A stretch of 64,000 nucleotides of DNA from Mangrovitalea sediminis (GCF_002514725.1 NZ_NTLB01000004.1:1-64000); one strand, 5' to 3'. Counted from the stretch's first letter, positions 1 to 10,490 are shown. Made by a program: numbers and translations. Notes: generated by a model not told the origin, from the sequence alone.

Positions 1-112
1 TGACGAGCTCTGACCTTAATGTTTCTTACCGAAACATCCCAGTCAGCGCCCACACGAATTACTTGGTCAACTTGTTAAAGAGCTGCGAGCTTTCGCTCAA
101 TCAAGGCCGCGT
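1..112 (-). promoter_or_regulatory. rRNA operon leader with boxB-boxA-boxC antitermination signals
   Basis: Read on the minus strand this is the transcribed leader of an rrn operon whose 16S gene lies beyond the left edge. In transcript order it shows a boxB-like hairpin GAGC-GAAA-GCTC (98-87) with a GNRA-type loop, boxA GCTCTTTAACAA (83-72), and a boxC-like GTGTGGG (55-49). A small hairpin TGTTTC/GAAACA follows (36-20). This order is the known nut-like arrangement that loads Nus factors on rRNA transcripts to prevent premature termination. The call rests on these motifs and the two promoters upstream; no mature rRNA sequence is in the window. Confidence 0.85.
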
Positions 113-140
113 ATTCTACCGTAACCTTGTTCGCAGTCAA
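113..140 (-). promoter_or_regulatory. rrn promoter P2 (sigma-70)
   Basis: On the minus strand: TTGACT (140-135), a 16-bp spacer, then TAGAAT (118-113), followed by a GC-rich stretch (ACGCGGCC) typical of stringently controlled discriminators. An A-rich tract (GAGAAAAAAC) lies just upstream and could act as an UP element. The hexamers and spacing are identical to those of P1 about 109 bp upstream. Confidence 0.85.
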
Positions 141-221
141 CTGTTTTTTCTCGTTTCCTGCTACTCTCAAATCTGCTTGCTTCGTTACCTTTCGGCCGTT
201 GCTGCCTTGAGAGTGGAGCGC

Positions 222-249
222 ATTCTACAGCCATTGCGGAAAGAGTCAA
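222..249 (-). promoter_or_regulatory. rrn promoter P1 (sigma-70)
   Basis: On the minus strand: TTGACT (249-244), a 16-bp spacer, TAGAAT (227-222), then GCGCTCC as a GC-rich discriminator. A run of T/A (AAATTTTTTTACAAAA) precedes the -35 element, as expected for an rRNA P1 UP element. It sits between the end of purT and P2, so the rrn operon is transcribed in the same direction as purT. Confidence 0.85.
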
Positions 250-283
250 CGGCGTTTTGTAAAAAAATTTCACGGTCTGTTTT

Positions 284-1477
284 TCAATGACCTTCAGGAA
301 GCTCTACCTGAATTGCTGCTGCCGCTTTTGAGGCTTTGCTGCGGGCAGCGTCTATCGACTCGTCCCGTGCCAAAACCACCCCCAAGCGGCGGCGCCCATG
401 AATCTCAGGTTTACCAAAGAGCCTCACCTGAGTATCCGCTTCGAGAAGTGCCGCCTCAATATTATGATAAATCGGTTGCCGGGACTCACCTTCCACCAGC
501 ACAACCGCGGAAGCGCTGGCTCCAAACTGGCGTATCCCGGGAATAGGAAGCCCAAGGATTGCCCGCGCATGCAATGCAAATTCAGACAAGTCCTGGGAAA
601 TCAACGTCACAAGCCCTGTATCGTGCGGCCGGGGCGAAACCTCTGAGAAGTAAACCGTGTCGCCCTTAATAAAGAACTCGACACCAAAAATACCCCACCC
701 TCCCAGGCTTTCAGTCACCTTGTCCGCCATTTCCTTCGCCCGGGCGAGCGCCACGTCGGACATTGGATGAGGCTGCCAGGACTCACGATAATCCCCATCG
801 ACCTGGCGATGCCCTATAGGGGCACAGAAGGAAACACCCGCAGCGTGGCGCACGGTCAACAACGTAATCTCGTAATCGAAATCAACAAAACCTTCGACGA
901 TAACGCGTCCTTTACCCGCACGCCCACCTTCCTGAGCGTACTGCCAGGATTTCTCCCTATCGGCGTCGACACGCACGACACTTTGCCCTTTGCCGGACGA
1001 ACTCATGATCGGCTTAACGACACAAGGCATACCGATCTCATCTATAGCTGCATCAAAATCCTCACGATTATCCGCAAACCGGTATGGCGATGTGCGCAAC
1101 CCCAGCTCTTCCGCCGCAAGACGACGAATGCCTTCGCGATTCATCGTCAAGTTCGCTGCCCTCGCAGAGGGAATGACATGGTAGCCTTCTGCTTCGAGCT
1201 TCAGCAGCTCACCAGTGGCAATAGCCTCGATTTCGGGAACAATAAGATTAGGTTTCTCTTCCTCGACAATTCGCCGCAGCGCTTCCGCATCCAGCATATC
1301 GATAACATGACTGCGATGTGCGACCTGCATCGCCGGCGCATCGGCATAGCGGTCGACAGCGATCACCTCCACACCAAAACGCTGCAACTCAATCACCACT
1401 TCTTTGCCCAGCTCTCCTGAACCAAGAAACAGGACCCGGAACGCATTACTTTTGAGAGGGGTGCCTATGGATACCAT
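284..1477 (-). CDS. purT: Formate-dependent phosphoribosylglycinamide formyltransferase (GAR transformylase 2)
   Basis: PurT makes formyl-GAR from GAR, formate and ATP, the folate-independent route for step three of purine synthesis in the cytoplasm. The protein (397 aa; E. coli PurT is 392) is collinear with the family. It has an N-terminal [12 protein letters not shown] nucleotide-fold motif, the [19 protein letters not shown] segment, the ATP-grasp loop [12 protein letters not shown], and the metal-site stretch FFIKG...[12 protein letters not shown]. An upstream in-frame ATG exists at 1492. The ATG at 1477 is preferred because GAGG lies 9 nt before it and the protein then starts like PurT (MVSIGTPL). 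purL lies in the same window but is not cotranscribed. Confidence 0.97.
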   Translation of the reverse strand: MVSIGTPLKSNAFRVLFLGSGELGKEVVIELQRFGVEVIAVDRYADAPAMQVAHRSHVIDMLDAEALRRIVEEEKPNLIVPEIEAIATGELLKLEAEGYHVIPSARAANLTMNREGIRRLAAEELGLRTSPYRFADNREDFDAAIDEIGMPCVVKPIMSSSGKGQSVVRVDADREKSWQYAQEGGRAGKGRVIVEGFVDFDYEITLLTVRHAAGVSFCAPIGHRQVDGDYRESWQPHPMSDVALARAKEMADKVTESLGGWGIFGVEFFIKGDTVYFSEVSPRPHDTGLVTLISQDLSEFALHARAILGLPIPGIRQFGASASAVVLVEGESRQPIYHNIEAALLEADTQVRLFGKPEIHGRRRLGVVLARDESIDAARSKASKAAAAIQVELPEGH

Positions 1478-1504
1478 GCCATCATGCCTCATAACCGTGA
1501 AATA

Positions 1505-1705
1505 TTAGCGATCACCGCCCGCCTGCCCTATGTAGGCAACGCGCTCGCGTGCGGCCACCTGCTTCATTACCGCGCGCCGTTCATCATCTGTCATCGACCA
1601 CCACTGGCTAATCTCCTCACCAGTTCGATGACAACCTATACAAATATCCCGCTCGTCAAGTGCGCAGACACTGACACAAGGTGAGCTGACTGGGCCGGAA
1701 CTCAT
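1505..1705 (-). CDS. DUF1289 family small cysteine-rich protein
   Basis: A 66-residue protein with four cysteines in the pattern SPCVSVCxLD..DICIGCHRT, followed by EEISQWWSM. This is the signature of DUF1289, a family of small proteins presumed to bind a metal or Fe-S centre; its function is not established. The ATG at 1705 is chosen because AGGAG sits 10 nt upstream; a longer reading frame to 1774 has no ribosome site. It follows the gamma-carbonic-anhydrase gene with only 4 bp between the genes, so the two are probably cotranscribed. Confidence 0.85.
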   Translation of the reverse strand: MSSGPVSSPCVSVCALDERDICIGCHRTGEEISQWWSMTDDERRAVMKQVAARERVAYIGQAGGDR

Positions 1706-1709
1706 CGAA

Positions 1710-2237
1710 TCAAGACTCCTGGGGCCTGAGATCACGCAGATAACGCGCCGCGTTCTCCGCGTAATGAAAAGCACTCATTTCCAGTATCTTACGTTCATTG
1801 CCCGAAAGCTCACGCTTCACCTTGCCCGGAGAGCCGACCACCAGCGAACCATCAGGCACCACCATACCTTCCGGGATCAGCGTATTGGCGCCGATAAGAC
1901 AATGATGACCGACACGCGCCCCGTTCAGCACCACAGCATTGATGCCGATGAGACTGTAATCACCGATTTCACAGCCGTGCAACATGACCTTGTGACCAAC
2001 AGTCACACCCCGCCCCAACGTCAGCCTTATGCCGGGGTCCGTATGCAGAACGGAGCCATCCTGAACATTGGATTCAGGCCCAACGGTAATCAGATCGTTA
2101 TCACCCCGGATCACCACATTGAACCAGATACTGCTCTTTTCCTGCAGCAACACATTGCCAATTACCGTGGCGTTGTCGGCTACGAATTGGCCTTCGCCCT
2201 CAAAGCGGACACGGACATCCCCAAGACTCAATAACAT
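1710..2237 (-). CDS. Gamma-class carbonic anhydrase-like hexapeptide-repeat protein (YrdA/PaaY family)
   Basis: A 175-aa left-handed beta-helix protein. Hexapeptide repeats run through most of the chain ([58 protein letters not shown]). The three histidines expected to bind the catalytic metal in gamma-carbonic anhydrases are visible in [13 protein letters not shown] and adjacent positions. Family members may hydrate CO2 or be inactive scaffolds; activity cannot be judged here. The ATG at 2237 has AAGGAG 7 nt upstream, whereas the longer in-frame extension to 2351 has none. The gene lies between a Nudix gene and DUF1289 in what looks like one minus-strand operon. Confidence 0.9.
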   Translation of the reverse strand: MLLSLGDVRVRFEGEGQFVADNATVIGNVLLQEKSSIWFNVVIRGDNDLITVGPESNVQDGSVLHTDPGIRLTLGRGVTVGHKVMLHGCEIGDYSLIGINAVVLNGARVGHHCLIGANTLIPEGMVVPDGSLVVGSPGKVKRELSGNERKILEMSAFHYAENAARYLRDLRPQES

Positions 2238-2248
2238 CAAACAACTCC

Positions 2249-2839
2249 TTAACCAGGCGGCTCCAGCATATCGATACCCGCGTCGAACGCAGCATTCAGC
2301 AAATCGACCAGGACAATCGCAGACATCCCCCAGATGTGATAACCCTGCCACTCATAACAAGGCACATACAGCGTGTAATCAAGAAAAGACAGCGTATCCG
2401 TTCTCAGACGGCGATCTTCCAGAAAGAAAGAGATGGGCACACTGAATACCGAATCCAGCTCGTCCAGGTTTGGCGTAAATGACATGCCCTCGGGAACCAA
2501 GCCGACAAAAGGTGTCACGATAATGCCATAACGGGATACGACCTGACTGAGCATCCCCAGCACCCTGACATCCTCACGCATCAAGCCGATTTCCTCCCAA
2601 CTTTCCCGCAAGGCGGTATCCAGCAGAGTAGCGTCTTCACGGTCTCGCTTCCCCCCAGGGAACGCGACCTGCCCTCGATGCGTTTTCAAGTGCGCCGCCC
2701 GCTGCGTAAAGATGATCTCAGGTTCCACAGGATTGTCTGTCACCGGAACCAGGATACCCGCTTCCGGATAATCGAGCGTCAACTCCCGTGGACGGTAGCG
2801 CGCCAGTCGATGCGCCAATTGATCTAACAAATGAATCAC
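2249..2839 (-). CDS. Nudix hydrolase, CoA pyrophosphatase type (NudL-like)
   Basis: A 196-aa Nudix protein, likely splitting CoA or acyl-CoA to 4'-phosphopantetheine and 3',5'-ADP. The CoA-pyrophosphatase signature [20 protein letters not shown] precedes the Nudix box. The box reads [25 protein letters not shown]-like, with Asp replacing the first Glu as is usual in this subfamily. The start is a GTG at 2839, with only a weak AAAG upstream, so the exact start is uncertain. Eleven bases separate it from the carbonic-anhydrase-like gene downstream. Confidence 0.88.
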   Translation of the reverse strand: MIHLLDQLAHRLARYRPRELTLDYPEAGILVPVTDNPVEPEIIFTQRAAHLKTHRGQVAFPGGKRDREDATLLDTALRESWEEIGLMREDVRVLGMLSQVVSRYGIIVTPFVGLVPEGMSFTPNLDELDSVFSVPISFFLEDRRLRTDTLSFLDYTLYVPCYEWQGYHIWGMSAIVLVDLLNAAFDAGIDMLEPPG

Positions 2840-3144
2840 CTTTAACTAACGAAATCCGGGGACCGCCAGCAGCTAGAGCGATCGGTCAAGAGGCTCCACA
2901 GAGGTATCGAAGGATTATACTGAAGGCCGGATCCAAGGGTGCTTTCGCTCATGCCAGAGAGCACTATAAAGTTGGACGATGCCGTGTCATCCGCTACCAG
3001 TCAAGCCTGCTCATCTCAAATGAGCGGAGCGACAACACCTTTTACGAAGGCGCGGCAGCACAACTGAAACTTTGTTACTCTAATACCCCATGTGCGCGCA
3101 AACCCAACCTTTAGGTTTGTCCGCCCCCCATGACGAGGTAGTGC
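2840..3144. other. Intergenic region between divergent Nudix genes
   Basis: About 305 bp separate the minus-strand NudL-like gene from the plus-strand Nudix gene and should hold both promoters. A short perfect hairpin AACC-TTTA-GGTT lies near 3104-3115, just before the plus-strand gene. Open frames across it look non-coding. No convincing promoter hexamers or known regulator sites were recognised. Confidence 0.5.
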
Positions 3145-3687
3145 ATGAAATACTGCAGTAACTGCGGCCAAACGGTTGAACACATCATCCCCGAAGGTGA
3201 TAACCGCCTTCGTCACGTTTGTCCTTCCTGCGGCACGATTCACTATCAAAACCCGAGAATTATCGCGGGTACGATTCCTGTTTGGGGGGAACAGGTCCTA
3301 CTGTGCCGGCGCGCCATCGAACCCCGCAAAGGATTCTGGACATTGCCTGCAGGCTTCATGGAGAACGCCGAAACAACGACAGAAGCCGCGATCCGAGAGA
3401 CCTGGGAAGAAGCCTTGGCGCGAGTGACCATCGGGGGTCTTTATACGATGATCAACCTCCCCCACATTGATCAGGTCCACCTCTTTTTCCTGGCAAACAT
3501 GACCAGCGAAGCCCATGGCGCAGGAGAAGAGTCTCTGGAGGTTAGACTCTTCGGCGAAGATGAAATTCCCTGGTCTGAGCTGGCCTTCCCAACGGTCAAA
3601 CAGACCCTGGAGTTGTATTTCGCCGACCGGCAGCGCGACGAGTTCCCGGTCTACGTACACGACATCCGCCGCCCCCGCCGGGATTGA
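3145..3687 (+). CDS. Nudix hydrolase with N-terminal zinc ribbon
   Basis: A 180-aa protein with an N-terminal zinc ribbon (CSNCG at 4-8, CPSCG near 26-30) followed by a Nudix domain with box GFMENAETTTEAAIRETWEEA. This arrangement is common in a family of small hydrolases related to NADH pyrophosphatase NudC but lacking its N-terminal domain. Likely substrates are nucleoside-diphosphate sugars or ADP-ribose; the sequence does not decide. Start: GAGG lies 6 nt before the ATG at 3145. It is divergent from a second Nudix gene, which is coincidental or reflects an old duplication. Confidence 0.9.
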   Translation: MKYCSNCGQTVEHIIPEGDNRLRHVCPSCGTIHYQNPRIIAGTIPVWGEQVLLCRRAIEPRKGFWTLPAGFMENAETTTEAAIRETWEEALARVTIGGLYTMINLPHIDQVHLFFLANMTSEAHGAGEESLEVRLFGEDEIPWSELAFPTVKQTLELYFADRQRDEFPVYVHDIRRPRRD

Positions 3688-3701
3688 TTACCCGACATAC
3701 G

Positions 3702-4013
3702 CTAGAATTCAGCAAGCTTATAAACCTCGTAAGCGGGCTCTTCATAAGGATGCGCCTGCTTCAAAGCCTTGATGGCCTCCTCAATGAGCCCGTCATCACA
3801 AACCAGTTCGACCTTGTATTCCTCGATCTGCTCAAGCTGCCCCGGTTCACCCAAAAAGGGGTGACTTCCAGCCAGTGGACGAAACTGCCCCGCCCCCAAA
3901 ACCTGCCACGCACAGCTATCGTAATCACCAATACGCCCGGCCCCTGCATCGAAGAGCGCCTGCTTCGTTTCCGTCAAATGCGACACCGGAACGAAATAAC
4001 AAATCTTGTACAT
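3702..4013 (-). CDS. Nif3/YqfO-type PII-like single-domain protein
   Basis: A 103-aa protein beginning MYKICYFVPVSHLTETKQALFDAGAG. It contains GDYDSCAWQVLGAGQFRPL and the terminal HPYEEPAYEVYKL motif. This matches the stand-alone PII/CutA-like domain that is inserted in some Nif3/YqfO proteins; it has no dinuclear-metal catalytic domain. Function is unknown. The ATG has the purine-rich AAGGGGGAG just upstream. It converges with the Nudix gene, leaving 14 bp between the stops. Confidence 0.85.
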   Translation of the reverse strand: MYKICYFVPVSHLTETKQALFDAGAGRIGDYDSCAWQVLGAGQFRPLAGSHPFLGEPGQLEQIEEYKVELVCDDGLIEEAIKALKQAHPYEEPAYEVYKLAEF

Positions 4014-4614
4014 AGCTCCCCCTTCACAAAACCCTTTGATCAGTTCCCGCAGAATCCTGAAAAGCTTTTCATAATATGCCTGCTATTCCGCTTCCATACT
4101 ATTGACAACTTCCAGAAATGAGCGGAAACCGCTCTGCTATTCCCTGATTACAGACGAAAAATTGACCGATTACGTTACTCACAAAATCTGTGGATAACTC
4201 TGGGGAAAAAGTCTGGGTACCTGGCTCTAATCCGCACGGTTATGCGCCTTGGCTCAAATTGGCGACAAATTCACCTAAAGAATTTTTCTTTTAAAATTCA
4301 TGCAGTTAAATTATTGGCGAACAACTGAACAGAAAGATATGAAGCAGAGTTCATTAATAAAGTCTACCAATTTCGGGATGTGAATAAATTTTTGATGTCA
4401 AGCCAAAAGGTGCCTTTTCACTGCCACAAATTCAGCACTCACAGCAGGCACGACACGCCATTAAAATGTCAACCTCAGAATCGGAAGTTTCGACTGGTTA
4501 CAGGGCATGGCGAAACGTTACGAGCCGTAACAGAAGAAATGCGCCCAGGAAAGAAGATCCCAAACTCTTCACGAGCGAGGCGTGAGAAAGAAAATTTCCC
4601 CAAAAGGGAACAAA
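4014..4614. other. AT-rich intergenic region with short inverted repeats
   Basis: Some 600 bp without a supported gene, visibly more AT-rich than its surroundings. It contains a perfect hairpin GAGCGG-AAA-CCGCTC (4120-4134) without a T-tract, a consensus DnaA-box-like TGTGGATAA (4189-4197), and a small TTCCC/GGGAA stem (4596-4610) past the purL terminator. It must hold the promoter of the Nif3-like gene. No tRNA or known small RNA was recognised. The plus-strand open frame from 4380 lacks a ribosome site and overlaps purL. Confidence 0.5.
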
Positions 4615-4650
4615 TAAAAAAGGCGGTGCAGAATACTTCCTGCAACCGCC
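4615..4650 (-). terminator. Rho-independent terminator of purL
   Basis: On the minus strand, 24 nt past the purL stop: a GC-rich stem GGCGGTTGCAG/CTGCACCGCC (one unpaired T, loop GAAGTATT, 4650-4622) followed directly by TTTTTATTTG. Stem and U-tract are in the right order for intrinsic termination of the leftward purL transcript. Confidence 0.85.
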
Positions 4651-4674
4651 CTCAAAGACCGATCAAGACCGGCT

Positions 4675-7600
4675 TCAGCCAAGCCAGACTCGCGCGTTCC
4701 GGAACATACGCAACCAGGGCGCATCTTCAGACCATCCAGCCGGATGCCAGGAGTTTTGCGTCGCCCGGAATACCCGCTCAGGGTGGGGCATCATGATCGT
4801 TACACGACCATCGCTGGAACACAGCCCTGTAATGCCGGCAGGCGACCCATTTGGGTTGCGCGGATACGTTTCCGTGACCTGGCCATAGTGATCCACATAG
4901 CGCATGGACACCAATCCAGCGGCCTCAAGGCGTTCTCGTGCTCCTGGCACGAACTCCGCCCGCCCCTCACCATGCGCCACTGCTATGGGCATCCGTGAGC
5001 CAGCCATGCCGGACAGGAACACGGACGACGAATCCTGCACCTCAACCATGACAAAGCGAGCCTCGAACTGCTCCGACCGGTTCCGAACGAAATGCGGCCA
5101 CGCCTCAGTTCCCGGAATCAATTCGTGCAGGTTGGACAACATCTGGCAGCCGTTACAGACACCCAGCGTCAATGTGTCAGCACGCTCAAAGAAAGCCGCA
5201 AACTGGTCTCGGGCCCGGCTGTTGAACAGAATCGACTTGGCCCAACCCTCACCGGCACCAAGCACATCGCCATAGGAGAAGCCGCCGCAGGCTGCAATGG
5301 CCTTGAAATCATCCAGCGTTACGCGCCCGGACAGGATATCGCTCATGTGGACGTCAACGGCAGTAAAGCCTGCGCGATCGAATGCCGCCGCCATTTCCAC
5401 CTGACCATTAACACCCTGTTCCCGAACGATCGCCACACGCGGCCGCACGCCGGTCTGGATAAACGGCGCGGCAATATCGTCGTTTTGATCGAAGGTTGTG
5501 ACAACAGACAACCCAGGGTCATCCGCATCATTCAACAGATCGAACTCTTCGCGGGCACTGTCAGCATTGTCCCGCAGAGACTGCATCCGGTAGCTGGTTT
5601 CCGCCCATATCCGATGATAATGAGTCCGGGTCTGGTCGAGCACGGGCTCACCATCGAAGGTAAAACGGATCCGGTCACTGTCATTGGTGGTACCGATCAC
5701 CGACACCTGATCACCCAGGCCGGCAGCCGTAAACTGTTGCAGGACGAAGTCACAGTCAGCGCGACGAACCTGAAGCACGGCACCCAACTCTTCGTTAAAC
5801 AGTTCCCGCGGGAAATGACTGGCATCTTCGGCCAAGCCATCCAGCCGGATATCGATGCCACAGTGCCCGGCAAACGCCATTTCGGCCAGCGTGACAAAAA
5901 GCCCTCCATCAGAACGGTCATGATACGCCAGCAGTTTGCCGTCCTGGTTCAGCCCCTGAATCACTGCGAAGAACGCCTTGAGGTCTTCCGGATCGTCCAC
6001 GTCGGGAGCGACGGCCCCCACCTGCCGATAAACCTGCGCCAGTGCCGAGCCGCCGAGACGATTCTTGCCACCCCCCAGGTCGATCAATATAAGATCGGTC
6101 TCCCCGGCATCCGTAACGAGTTGCGGCGTCAAGGTTCGACGCACATCCGTCACCGGAGCAAATCCGCTGACAATCAACGAAAGCGGTGCCGTAACGCGTT
6201 TTTGCTCACCGTTGTCCTCCCAAACCGTCTTCATGGACATCGAGTCCTTGCCGACAGGAATGGTAATACCCAACTGCGGGCAGAGTTCCATGCCCACCGC
6301 CCGAACGGTTTCGTACAGGCTTTCGTCTTCGCCCGGATGTCCGGCGGCGGCCATCCAGTTGGCGGACAGACGAATATCGGAAAGCGCCTCGATGGCCGCC
6401 GCAGCCATATTGGTAATCACTTCACCAACGGCAATGCGGCCTGAGGCCGGCGCATCGATACAGGCTACCGGCGTCCTTTCCCCCATGGCCATCGCCTCAC
6501 CGCAGTAACTGGTAAAGGACGCCGCGGTCACCGCAACATCTGACACCGGCACCTGCCAGGGGCCAACCATCTGATCACGCGAAACCAGTCCAGTAATCGT
6601 GCGATCACCAATTGTTATCAGGAAACTTTTGCTGGCAACGGACGGCAATTTCAGGATGCGCTCTGCCGCTTCATTCACATCGATGCGCGAGGAATCGAAC
6701 ATCGGCTTGGTAAACAACGACCGCTGAACACTGCGATGCATGCGCGGCGGCTTACCGAACAGCACGCTCATGGGCAGGTCGACGGGCAGGTTGTCAAAGT
6801 AACTGTCGGCCAACTCCAAGTGTTTTTCTTCCGTCGCTTCGCCGATGACGGCGTAAGGGCAACGTTCACGACGACAGATCGCATCGAACTTTTCCAGGTT
6901 CTCCGGCGCGACGGCCAGAACATACCGCTCCTGGGATTCGTTACACCAGATTTCGAGCGGCGACATGCCAGGCTCATCACTGGGAATCTTGCGCAAATCG
7001 AAACGACCGCCCCGACCGCCATCCTTGACCAGTTCCGGCATCGCATTGGAAAGACCGCCAGCCCCTACATCGTGAATAAAGCTGATCGGATTGGAATCGC
7101 CCAACTGCCAGCAACGATCGATCACTTCCTGACAACGGCGCTCCATTTCCGGGTTGTCCCGCTGGACCGACGCAAAATCCAAATCCTCATGGCTGGAGCC
7201 GGAATCCATCGAAGACGCGGCGCCGCCCCCGAGTCCAATCAGCATTGCCGGGCCACCCAAAGCGATCAGTTTGGCGCCGACCGGGATCTCTCCCTTCTCC
7301 ACATGCTGTGCACGGATATTGCCCAAACCACCAGCAATCATGATCGGCTTATGGTAACCACGGACTTCTTCACCCGCCGCACTGGCGACACGCTCCTCGA
7401 AGGTCCGGAAATAGCCGGTCAAATTGGGTCGACCAAACTCGTTATTAAAGGCTGCTCCACCGATGGGGCCTTCGAGCATGATATCCAGGGCGCTGGAAAT
7501 ACGATCGGGCTTGCCGAACCCACCTTCCCAGGGCTGCTCAAAACCGGGGATGTTCAGGTTGGAGACCGTAAAACCGGTCAATCCGGCCTTGGGTTTGGCG

Positions 7601-8574
7601 CCACGCCCGGTCGCCCCCTCATCGCGAATCTCTCCACCCGATCCTGTGGAGGCCCCGGAATGCGGCGAAATCGCGGTGGGATGGTTGTGGGTTTCGACCT
7701 TCATGAGGATATGGATATCCTCTTCCTCATAACCGTACTCACTACTGGAGGCGTCAGGGAAGAAACGTTGGGCGCGGTGGCCGCGAATGACGGCAGCGTT
7801 GTCCTTATAAGCAGACAGGACGCCCTCACTCCGCATCTCATAGGTATTGCGGATCATCGCAAACAGGGATTTCTGTTGCGCTTCACCATCGATGTCCCAG
7901 GACGCATTGAAAATCTTATGCCGACAATGCTCCGAATTCGCCTGGGCGAACATCATCAGCTCGACATCCGTCGGGTTCCGCTGCAATTCCTTGAAGGCAT
8001 CGACCAGATAATCGATCTCATCATCCGCCAGGGCCAGGCCGAGTCGCTGATTGGCCAACACCAAGGCGTCATGGCCGCCTTCCAACAGGTCGACCGACGT
8101 CATGGGCCGCGGCTCGTCGTGACCAAACAGGAGCTGGGCGCCCGCCATTTCATGGAAGACGCGCTGCGTCATGCGATCATGCAGTCGGGCTGCGATGGTC
8201 TCGCGCTGCTCCAGCGTCAGTTTCTCCACCGCCTGAACATAATAGGCAATGCCTCGCTCGATCCGGCGGATTTGGCGCAAACCGCAATTGCGGGCGATAT
8301 CGGTGGCCTTGCTCGACCACGGCGAAATGGTGCCGGGCCGGGGAACCACCAGAAACAGGACACCGTCGGTAGACTGGGATTCGGCATGAGGACCATAGGT
8401 CAACAAGCGATCCAGGATGTCCTGCTGAGCACTGTCCAGCTCAGCCGAGACATCGACGAAATGCATGAATTCGGCGTACAGGGACGAAACGCCGGGAACC
8501 AGGTCCCGAACCTGCTGCAGTAACTTGTCCGAACGAAACGCCGAGAGGGCTGGCGCGCCTCGCAATTCCAGCAT
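4675..8574 (-). CDS. purL: Phosphoribosylformylglycinamidine synthase (FGAM synthetase)
   Basis: The single-chain large PurL (1299 aa; E. coli 1295). It converts FGAR, glutamine and ATP to FGAM, the fourth step of purine synthesis. The N-terminal linker domain is followed by the duplicated AIRS-like synthetase core with motifs [14 protein letters not shown] and GKDSMSMKT. The C-terminal class I glutaminase shows [13 protein letters not shown], nucleophile motif [12 protein letters not shown], and catalytic PHPERVFR near the end. Start: GAGG lies 11 nt before the ATG at 8574. The gene stands alone, with its own terminator, and is divergent from mltF. Confidence 0.98.
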   Translation of the reverse strand: MLELRGAPALSAFRSDKLLQQVRDLVPGVSSLYAEFMHFVDVSAELDSAQQDILDRLLTYGPHAESQSTDGVLFLVVPRPGTISPWSSKATDIARNCGLRQIRRIERGIAYYVQAVEKLTLEQRETIAARLHDRMTQRVFHEMAGAQLLFGHDEPRPMTSVDLLEGGHDALVLANQRLGLALADDEIDYLVDAFKELQRNPTDVELMMFAQANSEHCRHKIFNASWDIDGEAQQKSLFAMIRNTYEMRSEGVLSAYKDNAAVIRGHRAQRFFPDASSSEYGYEEEDIHILMKVETHNHPTAISPHSGASTGSGGEIRDEGATGRGAKPKAGLTGFTVSNLNIPGFEQPWEGGFGKPDRISSALDIMLEGPIGGAAFNNEFGRPNLTGYFRTFEERVASAAGEEVRGYHKPIMIAGGLGNIRAQHVEKGEIPVGAKLIALGGPAMLIGLGGGAASSMDSGSSHEDLDFASVQRDNPEMERRCQEVIDRCWQLGDSNPISFIHDVGAGGLSNAMPELVKDGGRGGRFDLRKIPSDEPGMSPLEIWCNESQERYVLAVAPENLEKFDAICRRERCPYAVIGEATEEKHLELADSYFDNLPVDLPMSVLFGKPPRMHRSVQRSLFTKPMFDSSRIDVNEAAERILKLPSVASKSFLITIGDRTITGLVSRDQMVGPWQVPVSDVAVTAASFTSYCGEAMAMGERTPVACIDAPASGRIAVGEVITNMAAAAIEALSDIRLSANWMAAAGHPGEDESLYETVRAVGMELCPQLGITIPVGKDSMSMKTVWEDNGEQKRVTAPLSLIVSGFAPVTDVRRTLTPQLVTDAGETDLILIDLGGGKNRLGGSALAQVYRQVGAVAPDVDDPEDLKAFFAVIQGLNQDGKLLAYHDRSDGGLFVTLAEMAFAGHCGIDIRLDGLAEDASHFPRELFNEELGAVLQVRRADCDFVLQQFTAAGLGDQVSVIGTTNDSDRIRFTFDGEPVLDQTRTHYHRIWAETSYRMQSLRDNADSAREEFDLLNDADDPGLSVVTTFDQNDDIAAPFIQTGVRPRVAIVREQGVNGQVEMAAAFDRAGFTAVDVHMSDILSGRVTLDDFKAIAACGGFSYGDVLGAGEGWAKSILFNSRARDQFAAFFERADTLTLGVCNGCQMLSNLHELIPGTEAWPHFVRNRSEQFEARFVMVEVQDSSSVFLSGMAGSRMPIAVAHGEGRAEFVPGARERLEAAGLVSMRYVDHYGQVTETYPRNPNGSPAGITGLCSSDGRVTIMMPHPERVFRATQNSWHPAGWSEDAPWLRMFRNARVWLG

Positions 8575-8923
8575 CGTAAACTATGCCTCGCGCTGATCTG
8601 AAAATGGGTCTGAAGAGAAGGCCAATATGATAATGGAAAGCGCTGCGCGGATACAGGTAATGCCACCCCAAGCCCGCCTAAAATAGAAAAGACGCCCGAG
8701 AGTACGTATTTGTCGCAACTTCCACCAAACCCTTACCCAGTGCGCACTTCGTTACAGATTTACAAACTTTTTCACCGACGCCACTACCGTGGGATTGACT
8801 AAAAAATGACAGGTCGGCGATCATTCCCGAACTCAGGACGAGTTCTGCTGCAACCGAGTGTAGTGACAATGACGGGAGCGTATCCGGTGCCGGGGCGCAG
8901 ATCCCTAACGAGAGGTCGGGGCT
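8575..8923. other. Divergent promoter region of purL and mltF
   Basis: About 350 bp between the two divergent genes. Short open frames on both strands lack ribosome sites and family resemblance and are read as non-coding. No convincing PurR-like palindrome was seen. A ribosome site AGAGG (8911-8915) at its right end serves mltF. Confidence 0.5.
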
Positions 8924-10462
8924 TTGGCCGACCGCAAACGTCAGAGGGCGATGGAGTTGGCAATAGCAACGAATTTCAGCGCAAAGACCGCTGTGGGGCG
9001 AACGTGGGCCTCAGGGTTGGTCATGTTGGCTGGTTGCCTGCTTTCAGCCTGTTCGCCGCCGTCGACACTCGAACGTATCCATCAGGAAAAAGTCCTTCAC
9101 ATCATCACCCGCAACGCGCCTTCCGTCTATTATGAAGGCCGCGATGGTCCTGCCGGCTTCGAATACGAACTGGCCAAACGGTTTGCCGACGACCTCGGTG
9201 TGCGCCTTCAAGTGCGGGTTGCCGACAACCGCAGCGAAATCTTTTCTGTCCTGAACAAAGGCTACGCGAGTTTTGCCGCCGCCGGTCTCGCGATCACGCC
9301 TGAGCGGGCCAAGCGCTACAAGCTGTCACCCGTTTACCTGCACGCGCATCCCATGATCGTCTATCGCGATGGGACACCGCGTCCCGACAAGCCCGAAGAC
9401 CTGGTCGGCCGCTCCATCATGGTCATTGCCAACAGCAGCCATGTGGCCGATCTGAAAGCCCTGCAAAAACGCTATCCCGGCATACGTTGGGAAGCGCATA
9501 AGGACATGGACACCGTCGACCTTCTGCAGGCGGTGAACGACGGCAAAACCGATCTCGCGGTCGTCGATTCCAACGAACTGGATATCAACCAGGCCTTCTT
9601 CCCGAAAGTTCGCAAGGGCTTCCAGTTTGCCCGTGAGGATTCCTTTGCCTGGTTCTTCCCTGCCAGCGAGGACAACTCCCTGGTCGACAAGGCCAAGGCC
9701 TTCTTCAAGAAAATCGAGGCTGACGGCACCCTTGCCCAGCTCCGGGAGCGCTATTACGGACACCAGAATCGCCTCAGTTATGTCGGCGCCAGGACATTCG
9801 TCTATCACGTCCGCAATCGATTGCCGAACTATGAGGATGTCTTCCGGGAGGCTGCCAGCACCTACAAACTGGATTGGCGCCTGCTCGCTGCGATTGGCTA
9901 TCAGGAGTCCCACTGGCGTCCGAATGCCGTCTCGCCCACCGGCGTGAGAGGCTTGATGATGCTCACCCTGGATACCGCCCAGGACCTCGGCATCAACAAC
10001 CGCCTGAATCCGGAAGCCAGCATTCTGGGCGGCGCGAAGTATTTCTCGCAGATCCTGCAGCAGATACCCGACCACATTCCCGAGCCGGATCGCACCTGGT
10101 TTGCGCTGGCCTCTTACAACGTCGGCTACGGTCACGTGGAAGACGCGCGCATCCTCGCGCAAGCTGCCGGAAAGGATCCCGACAAGTGGGCCGACGTCAA
10201 AGACTACCTTCCGCTGCTGGCACAGAAAAAATGGTATAGCCGCACCAAGCACGGCTATGCGAGAGGCCAGGAAGCAGTGGTCTATGTACAGAACATTCGC
10301 CGTTACTTCGATGTCCTGGCCTGGATGAACCAACCGGCGAGTAATGGCGAAGTCGTTGCCAGCCAAACCGAGCTGAAACAAGGCGGCACGCCGGATAAGC
10401 AGCACGCCATGGCCGACGTCAAATTGCCGGCGGGCCTCCAGCTCACACCGCCGACGCTGTAA
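8924..10462 (+). CDS. mltF: Membrane-bound lytic murein transglycosylase F
   Basis: An outer-membrane lipoprotein that cleaves peptidoglycan with formation of 1,6-anhydromuramoyl ends. The lipobox LSAC places the lipidated Cys at residue 43. Residues about 55-290 form a solute-binding-protein-type (SBP_bac_3) domain. The C-terminal half is an SLT domain with catalytic Glu328 in YQESHW and the motif SPTGVRGLMMLTLDTAQ. Start: the TTG at 8924 has AGAGG 8 nt upstream. An ATG at 8951 is possible but its purine tract is only 2 nt away, so the TTG is preferred. Both give a long n-region before the lipobox. Confidence 0.93.
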   Translation: MADRKRQRAMELAIATNFSAKTAVGRTWASGLVMLAGCLLSACSPPSTLERIHQEKVLHIITRNAPSVYYEGRDGPAGFEYELAKRFADDLGVRLQVRVADNRSEIFSVLNKGYASFAAAGLAITPERAKRYKLSPVYLHAHPMIVYRDGTPRPDKPEDLVGRSIMVIANSSHVADLKALQKRYPGIRWEAHKDMDTVDLLQAVNDGKTDLAVVDSNELDINQAFFPKVRKGFQFAREDSFAWFFPASEDNSLVDKAKAFFKKIEADGTLAQLRERYYGHQNRLSYVGARTFVYHVRNRLPNYEDVFREAASTYKLDWRLLAAIGYQESHWRPNAVSPTGVRGLMMLTLDTAQDLGINNRLNPEASILGGAKYFSQILQQIPDHIPEPDRTWFALASYNVGYGHVEDARILAQAAGKDPDKWADVKDYLPLLAQKKWYSRTKHGYARGQEAVVYVQNIRRYFDVLAWMNQPASNGEVVASQTELKQGGTPDKQHAMADVKLPAGLQLTPPTL

Positions 10463-10473
10463 CGACCGAGGCG

Positions 10474-10490
10474 ATAGGGGCCGGCCCTAT
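10474..10490. terminator. Short palindromic hairpin at mltF/recX convergent ends
   Basis: Perfect 6-bp stem ATAGGG/CCCTAT with loop GCCGG between the converging genes; it overlaps the recX stop codon. There is no T-tract on either side, so a bidirectional terminator function is only suggested by position. Confidence 0.35.

Noticed and set aside
3016-3249. Minus-strand 77-codon frame over the Nudix promoter region
   Set aside because: It overlaps the start of a well-supported gene and has no ribosome site or family resemblance.
4189-4197. Perfect DnaA-box-like 9-mer TGTGGATAA in an AT-rich spacer, suggesting a replication origin
   Set aside because: Only one box was seen, there is no cluster, and no dnaA, gidA or parA neighbours. 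A single 9-mer is expected by chance in a window this size.
5092-8523. Long plus-strand open frames (450 and 595 codons) antisense to purL
   Set aside because: They lie opposite an unmistakable purL, have no family resemblance and arise from high-GC codon usage on the other strand.
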